A model generated the notes under the pieces. That model saw only the letters and a list, made by a program, of their open reading frames with translations. It ran no database searches and was not told the DNA's origin. A DNA stretch of 27,467 nt from JAOAIV01 sp038849555 (lineage in GTDB: Archaea > Thermoproteota > Bathyarchaeia > Bathyarchaeales > Bathycorpusculaceae): positions 1-27,467 of the forward strand of contig JAWCMT010000022.1 in NCBI GenBank assembly GCA_038849555.1. The letters are read 5' to 3'. Made by a program: the position numbers and the translations under genes. Numbering within the stretch: position 1 is the first letter of the stretch; the number at the start of each line of letters is the position of its first letter. Shown here piece by piece: positions 7,636 to 14,827 of the stretch.

Positions 7636-8175
7636 ATGCATGCAAGAAATTACAGGGCTGTAAAAGGCCAAGCTTATACTAGAAAAGAGTTTGCGAAAGG
7701 ATTTCCACCTCCGAAAATAACCAAGTTTACCATGGGAGATACTAACGGCAAATTTGACATTGAAGCAAGACTTGTGGCGTTGAAAAGGGCTCAGATTCGC
7801 CATAGCGCCTTGGAAGCAGCACGCGTGGCAACGAATCGTCTTCTCATGGAGAAACTGGTCAATGATTATCTAATGCTAGTTCACCCGTATCCCCATGTTA
7901 TTTTGAGAGAAAATAAAATGATTTTCGGTGCTCACGCTGACCGTCTCCAGCAAGGCATGCGGAAATCTTTTGGAAAAGCAATCGGTACGGCTGCACGAGT
8001 AGAGCCTGAGCAGACTATCATAACGGTTAGAGTGAAAGCAAATGCCTTGGAAACCGCTAAAGAATCCTTAAAACGTGGTAGCGCAAAACTGCCTATTCCC
8101 TGCAGAATAGAGGTCGAGAAATTAGAGTCTTCAAACGCCGTTGATGCAGTAAAATCGGAGACGGGAACGGCTTGA
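7636..8175 (+). CDS. rpl10e: Large-subunit ribosomal protein L10e (uL16)
   Basis: The archaeal/eukaryotic-type L10e protein, equivalent to bacterial L16, which sits near the central protuberance and the tRNA-binding face of the 50S subunit. It has 179 residues, the normal size. It starts MHARNYRAVKGQAYTRKEF and contains KITKFTMGD, HPYPHVILREN, ADRLQQGMRKSFGK and AARVEPEQTI, all characteristic of the family. The last 15 residues (after KLESS) form a variable tail. Its stop codon overlaps the TTG start of ppsA (TTGA at 8172-8175), so the two genes are very likely cotranscribed and possibly translationally coupled. A ribosomal protein paired with a gluconeogenic enzyme is an unusual partnership. 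Confidence 0.95.
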   Translation: MHARNYRAVKGQAYTRKEFAKGFPPPKITKFTMGDTNGKFDIEARLVALKRAQIRHSALEAARVATNRLLMEKLVNDYLMLVHPYPHVILRENKMIFGAHADRLQQGMRKSFGKAIGTAARVEPEQTIITVRVKANALETAKESLKRGSAKLPIPCRIEVEKLESSNAVDAVKSETGTA

Positions 8176-10604
8176 ATGAGACGAAAAAAGCCTTTATTAT
8201 TTGGTTTGAAAACCTCCGAAACACTGATGTGCCTCTTGTAGGCGGTAAGAACGCTAGTCTCGGCGAAATGATCCACGCTGGGCTACCGGTGCCTCCTGGA
8301 TTTGCGGTAACCGCCTACGCTTACGAGACCTTTCTTAAGCAAACTCGGATTGCTGAGATGATTTACAAGGTAATTAAAGAAACAGTGACTGACCCAAATG
8401 ATCCTCAACAATATAGCGTGGCCTCAGAGAAAATTCGCGCCCTTATTGAAACCTCTCAGATGCCTAAGGAAATCGAAAACGCCATAAAATCCGCTTATAA
8501 AGAGCTTAACAGCAGACTAAAGTTGCAAGATGCCTTTGTCGCAGTTAGATCAAGCGCTACGGCTGAAGATTTGCCTGATGCTTCTTTCGCGGGGCAGCAG
8601 GAAACTTACCTGAACGTTAGAGGTACTGCCGATTTGCTTGAAAAAATTGTTAAATGCTGGTCCAGCCTTTTCACTCCTCGCGCCATCTTCTATCGTAACG
8701 AAAAGGGCTTTGCACATGAAAAAGTTCTCATAAGCGTCGGGGTTCAAAAAATGGTGAACTCCCGAGCCGCCGGCGTCATGTTCACCATAAACCCTGTAAC
8801 TGGAAACAGGGATGAAATCGTAATTGAAGGAAACTATGGTCTAGGCGAGACCGTTGTCTCAGGCGCGGTGAATCCTGATGATTTTATTGTTGACAAGAAC
8901 ACCTTAAAAATTAAAGAAAGACGAATTGCGCGAAAAACAGTTCAATACATTCGCGACGTAAATACTGGCAAAACAGTTCACTCGGAAGTACCTGAGCAAA
9001 AGCAAAAGGAACCTTGCATAAGCGATGAGGAAGTTATAAAGCTTGCAGAAATAGCCAAGCAAATCGAAAAGCATTATGGCAAACCAATGGATATAGAATG
9101 GGCGATTGACCAAGATTTATCCTTTCCCCAAAATATCTTCGTAGTCCAAGCTCGGCCTGAAACAGTTTGGAGCGCCAAACCCGTGGAACAACCTTTACAA
9201 ACTGAAGAGAAGCTTGGCGCCGCATTAAAAGTTGTTGTGAAAGGAATCTCGGCGGGTCGAAGAGGTTACGGCTCGGGAATAGCAAGGGTTGCTTTATCTC
9301 CTGCCGATGCGGCGAAAATTATGCGTAAAGGTGACATTCTAGTTACAGACATGACTAACCCTGATTTTGTGCCGTTCATGAAAATAGCGAGTGCCATAGT
9401 CACTGACAAAGGTGGAATCACATCGCACGCGGCAATTGTAAGCCGCGAACTTAGCATTCCCTGTATTGTAGGCACAGAGTCTGCTACAAAAGTAATGGTG
9501 ACGGGCAAGGAGTATACGGTTGACTCGCGAAATGGTGTAGTTTACGAGGGTATAATATCTGAAGCATCGCAGCCTACACCTGCCCAAGTTGCTGCGGCAA
9601 GGGGCGTGCACATGGTGGAGTCAGCGCCTGTAACCGCGACAAAGATTTACATGAACCTGGCGATTCCAGAAAAAATTGAAGAATACAAGGATCTGCCTTT
9701 CCAAGGAATCGGCTTGATGCGAACGGAATTTATATTCGCCAGCTACGTTGGTGAGCATCCACTTTATCTCATTGAAACTGGTCAGAGCCAGAAGCTTGTT
9801 GACAAACTCGCGGAAGGCATCGCCACCGTTGCCAGAGTTATTCAGCCGAGACCCGTGGTTGTAAGATTTAGCGACTTCAAAACCAACGAGTACCGCGACC
9901 TCAAAGGCGGCGACAAGTACGAAATTGTTGAAGAAAACCCGATGCTTGGTTGGCGCGGATGCAGCCGCTACATAAGCAAATGGTACGAAAAAGCTTTCAG
10001 ACTTGAATGCCAAGCTATTAGAAAGTGCCGCGAAGAATGGGGTCTAAAGAACGTTTGGGTTATGCTTCCGATGGTGCGCACGATTTGGGAAGCCAAGAAA
10101 GTACTTGCGATTATGAAGGAAGAAGGTCTCGAACGGTCACGCGACTTTAAAGTATGGTTTATGGCTGAAACGCCATCCATAGCTATAATGGCTGATGAAT
10201 TCTCCAAACTTGTTGATGGCTTCTCCATCGGCTCAAATGATATGACACAAGGCATTCTGATGATTGACCGCGACTCCGAACGCTTAGGCCAGATGGGCTA
10301 CTTCGATGAGCGAGATCCAGCCGTAAAAAGAATAATTGCACATCTTATCCGCGTTGCGCATGAAAACGGCTGCACAGTCTCAATATGCGGCGAAGGACCA
10401 TCAAACCTGCCTGACTTTGCTGAATTCCTTGTTCGCGTTGGCATCGACAGCATATCAGTCAATAACGACGCGGTTATCGCCACGGCGAAGCTTGTTGCCA
10501 GCATAGAGCAGAAAATAATTCTTGAGCGGTTAGCAGAACAAGCTGCCATAGCTTCTGGTTGCCCGCTTAAAAAACCCAAAAACGACTGGGAATGGTCACT
10601 TTAG
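8172..10604 (+). CDS. ppsA: Phosphoenolpyruvate synthase (pyruvate, water dikinase)
   Basis: Converts pyruvate, ATP and water to PEP, AMP and phosphate, the entry to gluconeogenesis in archaea. The 810 residues follow the family order: N-terminal ATP-grasp domain (about 15-340, PLVGGKNASLGEM, RSSATAEDLPDASFAGQQET), central swivelling phosphohistidine domain with catalytic His419 in GGITSHAAIVSRELSIPC, and a C-terminal PEP/pyruvate TIM barrel (about 480-780, GLMRTEF, MAETPS, GSNDMTQ) with the conserved Cys739 in SICGEGPSN. The start must be TTG at 8172 overlapping the rpl10e stop, because the nearby ATG at 8176 is in another frame and the next in-frame ATG would delete the N-terminus. All catalytic residues are present. 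Confidence 0.96.
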   Translation: MNETKKAFIIWFENLRNTDVPLVGGKNASLGEMIHAGLPVPPGFAVTAYAYETFLKQTRIAEMIYKVIKETVTDPNDPQQYSVASEKIRALIETSQMPKEIENAIKSAYKELNSRLKLQDAFVAVRSSATAEDLPDASFAGQQETYLNVRGTADLLEKIVKCWSSLFTPRAIFYRNEKGFAHEKVLISVGVQKMVNSRAAGVMFTINPVTGNRDEIVIEGNYGLGETVVSGAVNPDDFIVDKNTLKIKERRIARKTVQYIRDVNTGKTVHSEVPEQKQKEPCISDEEVIKLAEIAKQIEKHYGKPMDIEWAIDQDLSFPQNIFVVQARPETVWSAKPVEQPLQTEEKLGAALKVVVKGISAGRRGYGSGIARVALSPADAAKIMRKGDILVTDMTNPDFVPFMKIASAIVTDKGGITSHAAIVSRELSIPCIVGTESATKVMVTGKEYTVDSRNGVVYEGIISEASQPTPAQVAAARGVHMVESAPVTATKIYMNLAIPEKIEEYKDLPFQGIGLMRTEFIFASYVGEHPLYLIETGQSQKLVDKLAEGIATVARVIQPRPVVVRFSDFKTNEYRDLKGGDKYEIVEENPMLGWRGCSRYISKWYEKAFRLECQAIRKCREEWGLKNVWVMLPMVRTIWEAKKVLAIMKEEGLERSRDFKVWFMAETPSIAIMADEFSKLVDGFSIGSNDMTQGILMIDRDSERLGQMGYFDERDPAVKRIIAHLIRVAHENGCTVSICGEGPSNLPDFAEFLVRVGIDSISVNNDAVIATAKLVASIEQKIILERLAEQAAIASGCPLKKPKNDWEWSL

Positions 10605-10684
10605 CACACCAAAAAACCGCCTTCCTCCCTAATTTCTGTTTTACTAAATATTTGTGTTAAACCCTTATTATGTGTGGATAAGCA

Positions 10685-11686
10685 ATGAGTGCCTTCGATT
10701 TTGAGGAAGAACGCATTAAACAAGAAATAGCAAAGCTAGGCGCAAAGCGTGTTCTACTTCAGCTGCCTGAAGGATTAAAATCTGAAGGACCTCGCTTAGC
10801 CAAGATCATCGAAGGAACAGGGGCGCTCCCTATGATCTCCGCAGATCCATGCTATGGTGCCTGCGATTTGGCTACCGCTGAAGCGGAACAGTTAGGTGTG
10901 GATTTAATAATACATTTCGGGCATGCAAAACTGATGAAGCATGAGACTGTGCCCACGATATACGTGGAGGCCAGAGCAACCGTAACTGTTGATGATGTCG
11001 TGGAGGAATCCTTGCCCTTGTTGAGCAAATATGAGCGAATAGGTCTTGCAACAACGGTGCAGCATGTGCAGGCGCTTGGTCAAGCGAGAGAAATTCTTGT
11101 CCGAGCGGGAAAAACAGTTATTGTAGGTGACGCTGGCCGAATGAGTTATCCGGGGCAAGTAAGCGGCTGCGACTATAGCAATGTGAAATCCATTGCTGAT
11201 GAGGTTGAAGTTTTCCTTTTTATCGGCGGCGGCAGATTTCATGCACTAGGCATAGCTCTCAGCACATCCAAACCCACGTTAATTGCTGATCCCTATGAAA
11301 AGCGTGTTCGTTCCATAGATGAAGAGGCGCAGAAAATTCTGAAACAACGTTGGGCTTGTGTTGAAGAAGCGAAACATGCAAAAGTCTTCGGTGTCTTAGT
11401 TGGGCTGAAACTTGGGCAAAAGCGTTTTGATGAGGCTTTGCGAATTAAGGACATTGCTCGGAGAAATGGAAAACAAGCATTCCTTTTTGCGATTAGGGAA
11501 ATTTTGCCTGAAGCGTTAATGGAGTTCCCGCAAGTCGATGTGTACGTAAACACTGCATGTCCCCGTGTTTCTCTTGATGCACCTTCAAAATTCCTGAAAC
11601 CCGTGTTGACTGTGAATGAGTTTATGGTGGTTTTTGGCGAAGTTTCATGGGAGAACCTGCTCAAAAAAGGCTTATTCGAAAACTAG
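10685..11686 (+). CDS. dph2: Diphthamide synthesis radical-SAM-like enzyme Dph2
   Basis: Catalyses the first step of diphthamide formation on elongation factor 2, transferring a 3-amino-3-carboxypropyl group from SAM to a histidine with an unusual [4Fe-4S] cluster held by three Cys from three domains. Those ligands are visible as Cys60 (DPCYGACD; Cys56 is also there), Cys162 (SGCDYSN) and Cys292 (NTACPRVS). At 333 residues the protein has the normal archaeal homodimer size. Its ATG follows a TATA-like ctaaatattt at about 10643-10653, consistent with a leaderless or short-leader mRNA. The next gene (a methylase) begins inside its last 40 bases. Confidence 0.94.
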   Translation: MSAFDFEEERIKQEIAKLGAKRVLLQLPEGLKSEGPRLAKIIEGTGALPMISADPCYGACDLATAEAEQLGVDLIIHFGHAKLMKHETVPTIYVEARATVTVDDVVEESLPLLSKYERIGLATTVQHVQALGQAREILVRAGKTVIVGDAGRMSYPGQVSGCDYSNVKSIADEVEVFLFIGGGRFHALGIALSTSKPTLIADPYEKRVRSIDEEAQKILKQRWACVEEAKHAKVFGVLVGLKLGQKRFDEALRIKDIARRNGKQAFLFAIREILPEALMEFPQVDVYVNTACPRVSLDAPSKFLKPVLTVNEFMVVFGEVSWENLLKKGLFEN

Positions 11687-12342
11687 ACATAGAACGGTTC
11701 CTATCTCAAATTAAGCCACACCCTTCGCCAAACGTGCGTTTGGAGCAATATACAACGCCCACATCTGTAGCGGCTACAATGCTGTATTTAGCGGCGTACA
11801 CTTACGGAGACATTATAGGTAAACGGGTTTTGGACTTGGGTTGCGGCACCGGCAGACTTGCCCTAGGCTGCGCTTTCTTGGGCGCTGAATCCGTTGTAGG
11901 CGTTGACATCGACAAGTTAGCGGTTAAACTTGCAGCGGCAAGCTCGGAGCAGCTGGGCTTCAAAACTAAGTTAGACTGGGTGGCAGGTGATGTTAATGCA
12001 GTTTCTGGAAAGTTTGACACCGCCATTCAGAACCCACCTTTCGGAGTGCAAAAACACGGGGCGGATCGAGTTTTTTTAGAAAAAGCCTTGCAAGTTGCCC
12101 GCTCAGTGTACTCGCTTCATAACCACCCCTTCACTGATAAGAACCTTGCCGGACGGCTTAGGCATGCTGGCTTGCTGAGGGTTGAAGCTGCCCCGTTCAT
12201 TGCTAATTTCGTGAAGGAGCGCGGCGGCTTAATTGAAGCAGTCTACGCGATGCCTTTGACTATTCCGCGCATGTTTGACTTCCACACTAAAGCAAGAAGC
12301 GGAATCGTCATCGACTTGTACGTAATAAGAAAAATCGACTGA
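11647..12342 (+). CDS. METTL5-like predicted RNA/DNA methylase
   Basis: A 231-residue class I SAM methyltransferase of the COG2263/METTL5 type. The eukaryotic relative METTL5 makes m6A in 18S rRNA; the archaeal substrate is probably RNA but not established here. It opens with the family-specific LEQYTTPTSVAA (from residue 32), followed by SAM motif I DLGCGTG (63-69), the acidic loop GVDID and catalytic motif IV NPPFG (129-133) of adenine-N6 methylases. The ATG at 11647 lies inside dph2, giving a 40-base overlap in another frame. The conserved residues begin about 30 codons in, so a later start is possible, but no good alternative codon with a ribosome site is seen. Confidence 0.85.
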   Translation: MGEPAQKRLIRKLDIERFLSQIKPHPSPNVRLEQYTTPTSVAATMLYLAAYTYGDIIGKRVLDLGCGTGRLALGCAFLGAESVVGVDIDKLAVKLAAASSEQLGFKTKLDWVAGDVNAVSGKFDTAIQNPPFGVQKHGADRVFLEKALQVARSVYSLHNHPFTDKNLAGRLRHAGLLRVEAAPFIANFVKERGGLIEAVYAMPLTIPRMFDFHTKARSGIVIDLYVIRKID

Positions 12343-12460
12343 AGAGCTGGCTGAAAGATGCCTGTTTGGTTTCATAGTTTTTTCAGGAATCACAAAACTA
12401 CCTTTGCAGTGCAGCGTAATGCTCCAAGTTTCTCTTCTTTCTGCAATCAAAAGGTTTATT

Positions 12461-12517
12461 GATAAGCGTAGAAATTTAGGATATACCCGTTAAAAAGCGG
12501 CTTTAGCGTTGCTTATC
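12461..12517 (+). repeat. Spaced inverted repeat upstream of csl4
   Basis: GATAAGC at 12461-12467 is matched by its exact reverse complement GCTTATC at 12511-12517, with 43 bases between that contain AT-rich, TATA-like sequence (12475-12486). It lies in the 198-base gap before csl4, which otherwise shows no gene. Seven-base arms that far apart can occur by chance, so this is a weak call. Confidence 0.25.
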
Positions 12518-12540
12518 ATTTCACGGCAAAGGGAAATTGG

Positions 12541-13122
12541 ATGAGTTTGAAATCATCTGAACGTAAAAGCGGTAATTTAGTGTTACCTGGCGAGCGCTTG
12601 GGCGTGATAGAAGAGTTTATTCCAGATTCTGGAACATACGTGAAAGATGGCGTCATTTACTCTAAGCTTGTTGGCCGAGCGTTGATGGATTTATTAAGCA
12701 AACGAGTTTCTGTTTACCCGTTATCTAACGAAGTAACCGTTCCAAAGGTTACGGCCACGGTTATAGGACAAGTTTGCAATGCGCAGTCTGATAACGTTCT
12801 TGTTCGAATCTTCAAGATTGGCGCGAAAAGACTTTCAGGCGTTTTCACAGGGATTCTACACATTTCCGATGTGGCGGAAAAATACGTTAAATCAATGAAT
12901 GACGTATGCAAACCAGGTGACATAATACGGGCGAAAGTCATAAGCGACAAAAACCAAATTTACCATCTATCCACTAAAGATAAAAACTTGGGCGTAGTTT
13001 ACGCTTTTTGTTCACGCTGCTCCAACCTTCTGGAGCCTAAGCGACACGAGATGGTTTGCCCAAAGTGTGGCAATGTGGAAAAGCGTAAAATCGCTTTCGA
13101 TTACGGGAAAACTGACGTATAG
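12541..13122 (+). CDS. csl4: Exosome RNA-binding subunit Csl4
   Basis: A cap protein of the archaeal RNA exosome, which degrades and tails RNA from the 3' end; Csl4 binds RNA and helps recruit DnaG. The 193 residues show the three expected parts: an N-terminal domain beginning LVLPGERLGVIEEF, an S1 RNA-binding domain (about 65-150) and a C-terminal zinc ribbon with Cys157, Cys160, Cys173 and Cys176 (CSRC, CPKC). The ATG has GGGAAATTGG upstream. The rpo11 gene follows after 14 bases, an arrangement also known from other archaea and probably one transcript. Confidence 0.95.
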   Translation: MSLKSSERKSGNLVLPGERLGVIEEFIPDSGTYVKDGVIYSKLVGRALMDLLSKRVSVYPLSNEVTVPKVTATVIGQVCNAQSDNVLVRIFKIGAKRLSGVFTGILHISDVAEKYVKSMNDVCKPGDIIRAKVISDKNQIYHLSTKDKNLGVVYAFCSRCSNLLEPKRHEMVCPKCGNVEKRKIAFDYGKTDV

Positions 13123-13136
13123 CCGAAAAGGGGGAC

Positions 13137-13427
13137 ATGTTAGAATTGAAAATCAAAGTGTTAAAGAAAACGGAAAACGAGCTTAAAATAGAAGTTGAAG
13201 GAGCCGAGCATGGCCTCTGCAACTTGCTGCAGAAGAAACTTTTGGAAGATGAACGGGTGGATTTGGCTGGTTATGATGTGCCGCATCCTTTGGCGTCGAA
13301 CCCTGTGATTTACGTTAGAACAAAGGATAATGAAAAACCTGAAAAAGCATTGATTATGGCTGCAGAGAAAGCCCGCGAAGCGAACGAGGCTTTCCGCAAA
13401 GCTCTAGACAAGGCTCTTAAGGCTTAA
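13137..13427 (+). CDS. rpo11: DNA-directed RNA polymerase subunit Rpo11 (L)
   Basis: The small alpha-like subunit that pairs with Rpo3 to nucleate RNA polymerase assembly. The 96 residues cover the whole family: MLELKIKVLKKTENELKIEVEGAEHGL with the assembly strand and helix (LCNLLQKKLLEDE), YDVPHPLASNPVIYVRT and a helical C-terminus. A strong GGGGG purine run lies directly before the ATG. The gene is 14 bases from csl4. A short GC hairpin with a T-run follows the stop. Confidence 0.95.
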   Translation: MLELKIKVLKKTENELKIEVEGAEHGLCNLLQKKLLEDERVDLAGYDVPHPLASNPVIYVRTKDNEKPEKALIMAAEKAREANEAFRKALDKALKA

Positions 13428-13431
13428 TTTT

Positions 13432-13447
13432 CCGCTTGCGGCTTTTT
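13432..13447 (+). terminator. Short hairpin plus T-run after rpo11
   Basis: The sequence ccgcttgcgg forms a four-pair GC stem and is followed by CTTTTT, four bases after the rpo11 stop. The stem is short, so the T-run may matter more than the hairpin. It probably ends the csl4-rpo11 transcript. Confidence 0.35.
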
Positions 13448-13466
13448 GCTGAGGCAGTAACGTTTG

Positions 13467-13485
13467 GCACTTAAGTAGTAAGTGC
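13467..13485. repeat. Inverted repeat between rpo11 and the DUF99 gene
   Basis: GCACTTA (13467-13473) and TAAGTGC (13479-13485) are perfect reverse complements around the five-base loop AGTAG. The dyad lies upstream of a strong TATA-like tatataa near 13511-13517, so it could be a regulator-binding site for the next gene, or a structured 3' end of the csl4-rpo11 RNA. Confidence 0.4.
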
Positions 13486-13509
13486 ATTAAAGCTTATAGC
13501 GTTGCTACT

Positions 13510-13518
13510 GTATATAAC
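13510..13518 (+). promoter_or_regulatory. TATA-like promoter element of the DUF99 gene
   Basis: The sequence gtatataac is a good archaeal TATA box. Transcription would start near 13540, just before the TTG at 13544, which is why the two upstream TTG codons (13502 and 13526) are disfavoured. Confidence 0.45.
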
Positions 13519-13543
13519 AACTATATTGTCAAGTAAAAAAATT

Positions 13544-14131
13544 TTGAAACAGCGCCGCTTCCGCGTCATTAAACCTGAAATCCGCGTTCTCGGCATAGAT
13601 GATGGGCCATTTATTCCGCACGCTAAGGGGCAGGTTCCAGTTATAGGTGTGGTTTTTAGAGGAGGCTATTGGCTTGACGGGGTTATGCGTACTACGATAG
13701 AGATCGATGGTTTTGACGCCACCGAAAAGATAGCTTCCATGATAACTGTTTCTCCTCATTATAGGCAGTTGCGAGTGGTAATGCTTAACGGCATAACGTT
13801 CGCTGGTTTCAACATAGTAGATATTAAAGCGCTTAATGCAGCGATAAAGCTGCCTGTTATAACGGTGACACGTGAAAAACCCGACTTTGCAGATATACAT
13901 AGAGCGCTTCAAAACCTTACATGCAGTGAAGAGCGCTGGGCGGCAATTCTTAACGCTGGCGAACCCGTTGAGGTTTTTACCAGAAGCGCTAAAGCGAAAA
14001 TCTACATGCAAGCTGTCGGCGTTTCAAAAGAGGATGCCCAAAAAATCCTGCGGTTAACTTCTACTCGAAGTAATATTCCTGAACCTCTGCGTGTTGCGCA
14101 CCTCATAGCCTCTGGCTTGGGTACTTTTTAA
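13544..14131 (+). CDS. DUF99 family protein (endonuclease dU-like)
   Basis: A member of the archaeal DUF99 family. A Pyrococcus relative has been described as a deoxyuridine-specific endonuclease, so a DNA-repair role is possible but not shown for this branch. Recognisable parts are the N-terminal KPEIRVLGIDDGPF, with acidic residues suited to metal binding, VPVIGVVFRGGYWLDGV, LNGITFAGFNIVDI and the C-terminal PEPLRVAHLIASGL. The frame is open from 13502, with TTG codons at 13502, 13526 and 13544. The last is chosen because of the TATA element at 13510-13518; the choice changes only 14 residues. The gene sits between the RNA polymerase subunit Rpo11 and transcription factor TFS. Confidence 0.82.
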   Translation: MKQRRFRVIKPEIRVLGIDDGPFIPHAKGQVPVIGVVFRGGYWLDGVMRTTIEIDGFDATEKIASMITVSPHYRQLRVVMLNGITFAGFNIVDIKALNAAIKLPVITVTREKPDFADIHRALQNLTCSEERWAAILNAGEPVEVFTRSAKAKIYMQAVGVSKEDAQKILRLTSTRSNIPEPLRVAHLIASGLGTF

Positions 14132-14189
14132 GTCGTAAAAATGGAAAAAGTTTAAAAGAGCCAACGCATAGGGAATCCAAAACGGATAC

Positions 14190-14196
14190 GAGGTAA
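14190..14196 (+). promoter_or_regulatory. Shine-Dalgarno site of tfs
   Basis: GAGGTAA lies six bases before the tfs ATG and fixes that start. A TATA-like gtttaaaag at about 14149-14158 lies upstream, so the gene probably has its own promoter. Confidence 0.55.
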
Positions 14197-14202
14197 CAAG
14201 TA

Positions 14203-14556
14203 ATGGAATTCTGCCCGAAGTGTGGTTCTCGCCTTGAGCCTAAGAAAACCAAGAAAGGCAAAGAAACTATTTTGATGCTGGTCTGCCCTAAATGTGGTTA
14301 TAAAAAGCAAGAGGAAAACGCGACGGTTGAGCCTAAAATTGCTAAGGTGATTCAGCACGACCCGCAGCAGTTTGTTGCCGTAATCAGCAAGGAAGAACAG
14401 AAATTGCGCACGCTGCCAACAGTCCGTGTTGAATGCCCAAAATGCGGAAATAATGTGGCTTACGTGTGGCAAGTGCAGACAAGAGGCGCTGATGAGTCAT
14501 CAACTCAGTTTCTCCGTTGCACAAAATGCAGCTACACATTCAGAGAGTACAGCTAG
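14203..14556 (+). CDS. tfs: Transcription factor S (TFIIS-like RNA cleavage factor)
   Basis: Rescues backtracked RNA polymerase by inserting an acidic hairpin into the active site and stimulating cleavage of the nascent RNA. The 117 residues have an N-terminal zinc ribbon (Cys4, Cys7, Cys28, Cys31), a linker and a C-terminal ribbon (Cys78, Cys81, Cys106, Cys109). The catalytic hairpin TRGADESS has Asp97 and Glu98 intact, so this is an active TFS and not an inhibitory paralogue or Rpo9-like protein. Clustering with rpo11 and csl4 agrees with a transcription role. Confidence 0.95.
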   Translation: MEFCPKCGSRLEPKKTKKGKETILMLVCPKCGYKKQEENATVEPKIAKVIQHDPQQFVAVISKEEQKLRTLPTVRVECPKCGNNVAYVWQVQTRGADESSTQFLRCTKCSYTFREYS

Positions 14557-14827
14557 ATTTCTCGTGAAAGCAATTGGCTTCTTCGACGCTTTATTTTATA
14601 TTAGCGGCTTTCTAGCTGCATTTTACTTATGGCCTTTGTTTCTTTTTTGTTTCACGATACAAGAAAAACCTTGGCAGCCTCTCCGCCGAATAGCCCCTCT
14701 ATAGGTTTCTGCAATGAATCTCTAATATGCGCCAAATATGATGGTATAGTGTTATTTTTGTCGAGGTTCTTCGGCTCTTCTTAATTTGGAGATCGCCAAT
14801 ATTTGCCGTGATTAGGAATGTTTTGGG
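14557..14827. other. 271-base gap between convergent tfs and glmS
   Basis: No well-supported gene lies here. The gap holds T-rich runs (for example ttcttttttg near 14640-14648) that may terminate tfs. An eight-base inverted repeat is present: tcgtgaaa at about 14562-14569 and tttcacga at about 14650-14657. One open frame from a GTG at 14564 to 14704 would encode 46 mostly hydrophobic residues with one possible membrane helix, but no ribosome-binding site or homology supports it. Confidence 0.3.

Noticed and set aside
11647..11686. Frameshift or assembly error between dph2 and the methylase
   Set aside because: Both proteins have complete family ends (dph2 C-terminus and the methylase LEQYTTP region) in different frames, so this is a genuine overlap and not a split gene.
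12229..12450. Minus-strand open frame over the end of the METTL5-like gene and the following gap
   Set aside because: It overlaps the conserved methylase coding region antisense and has no recognisable protein features.
14564..14704. Possible 46-residue hydrophobic peptide starting at GTG after tfs
   Set aside because: It could form a membrane helix, but T-rich DNA yields hydrophobic codons by chance and no Shine-Dalgarno site precedes it. Mentioned only in the gap entry.
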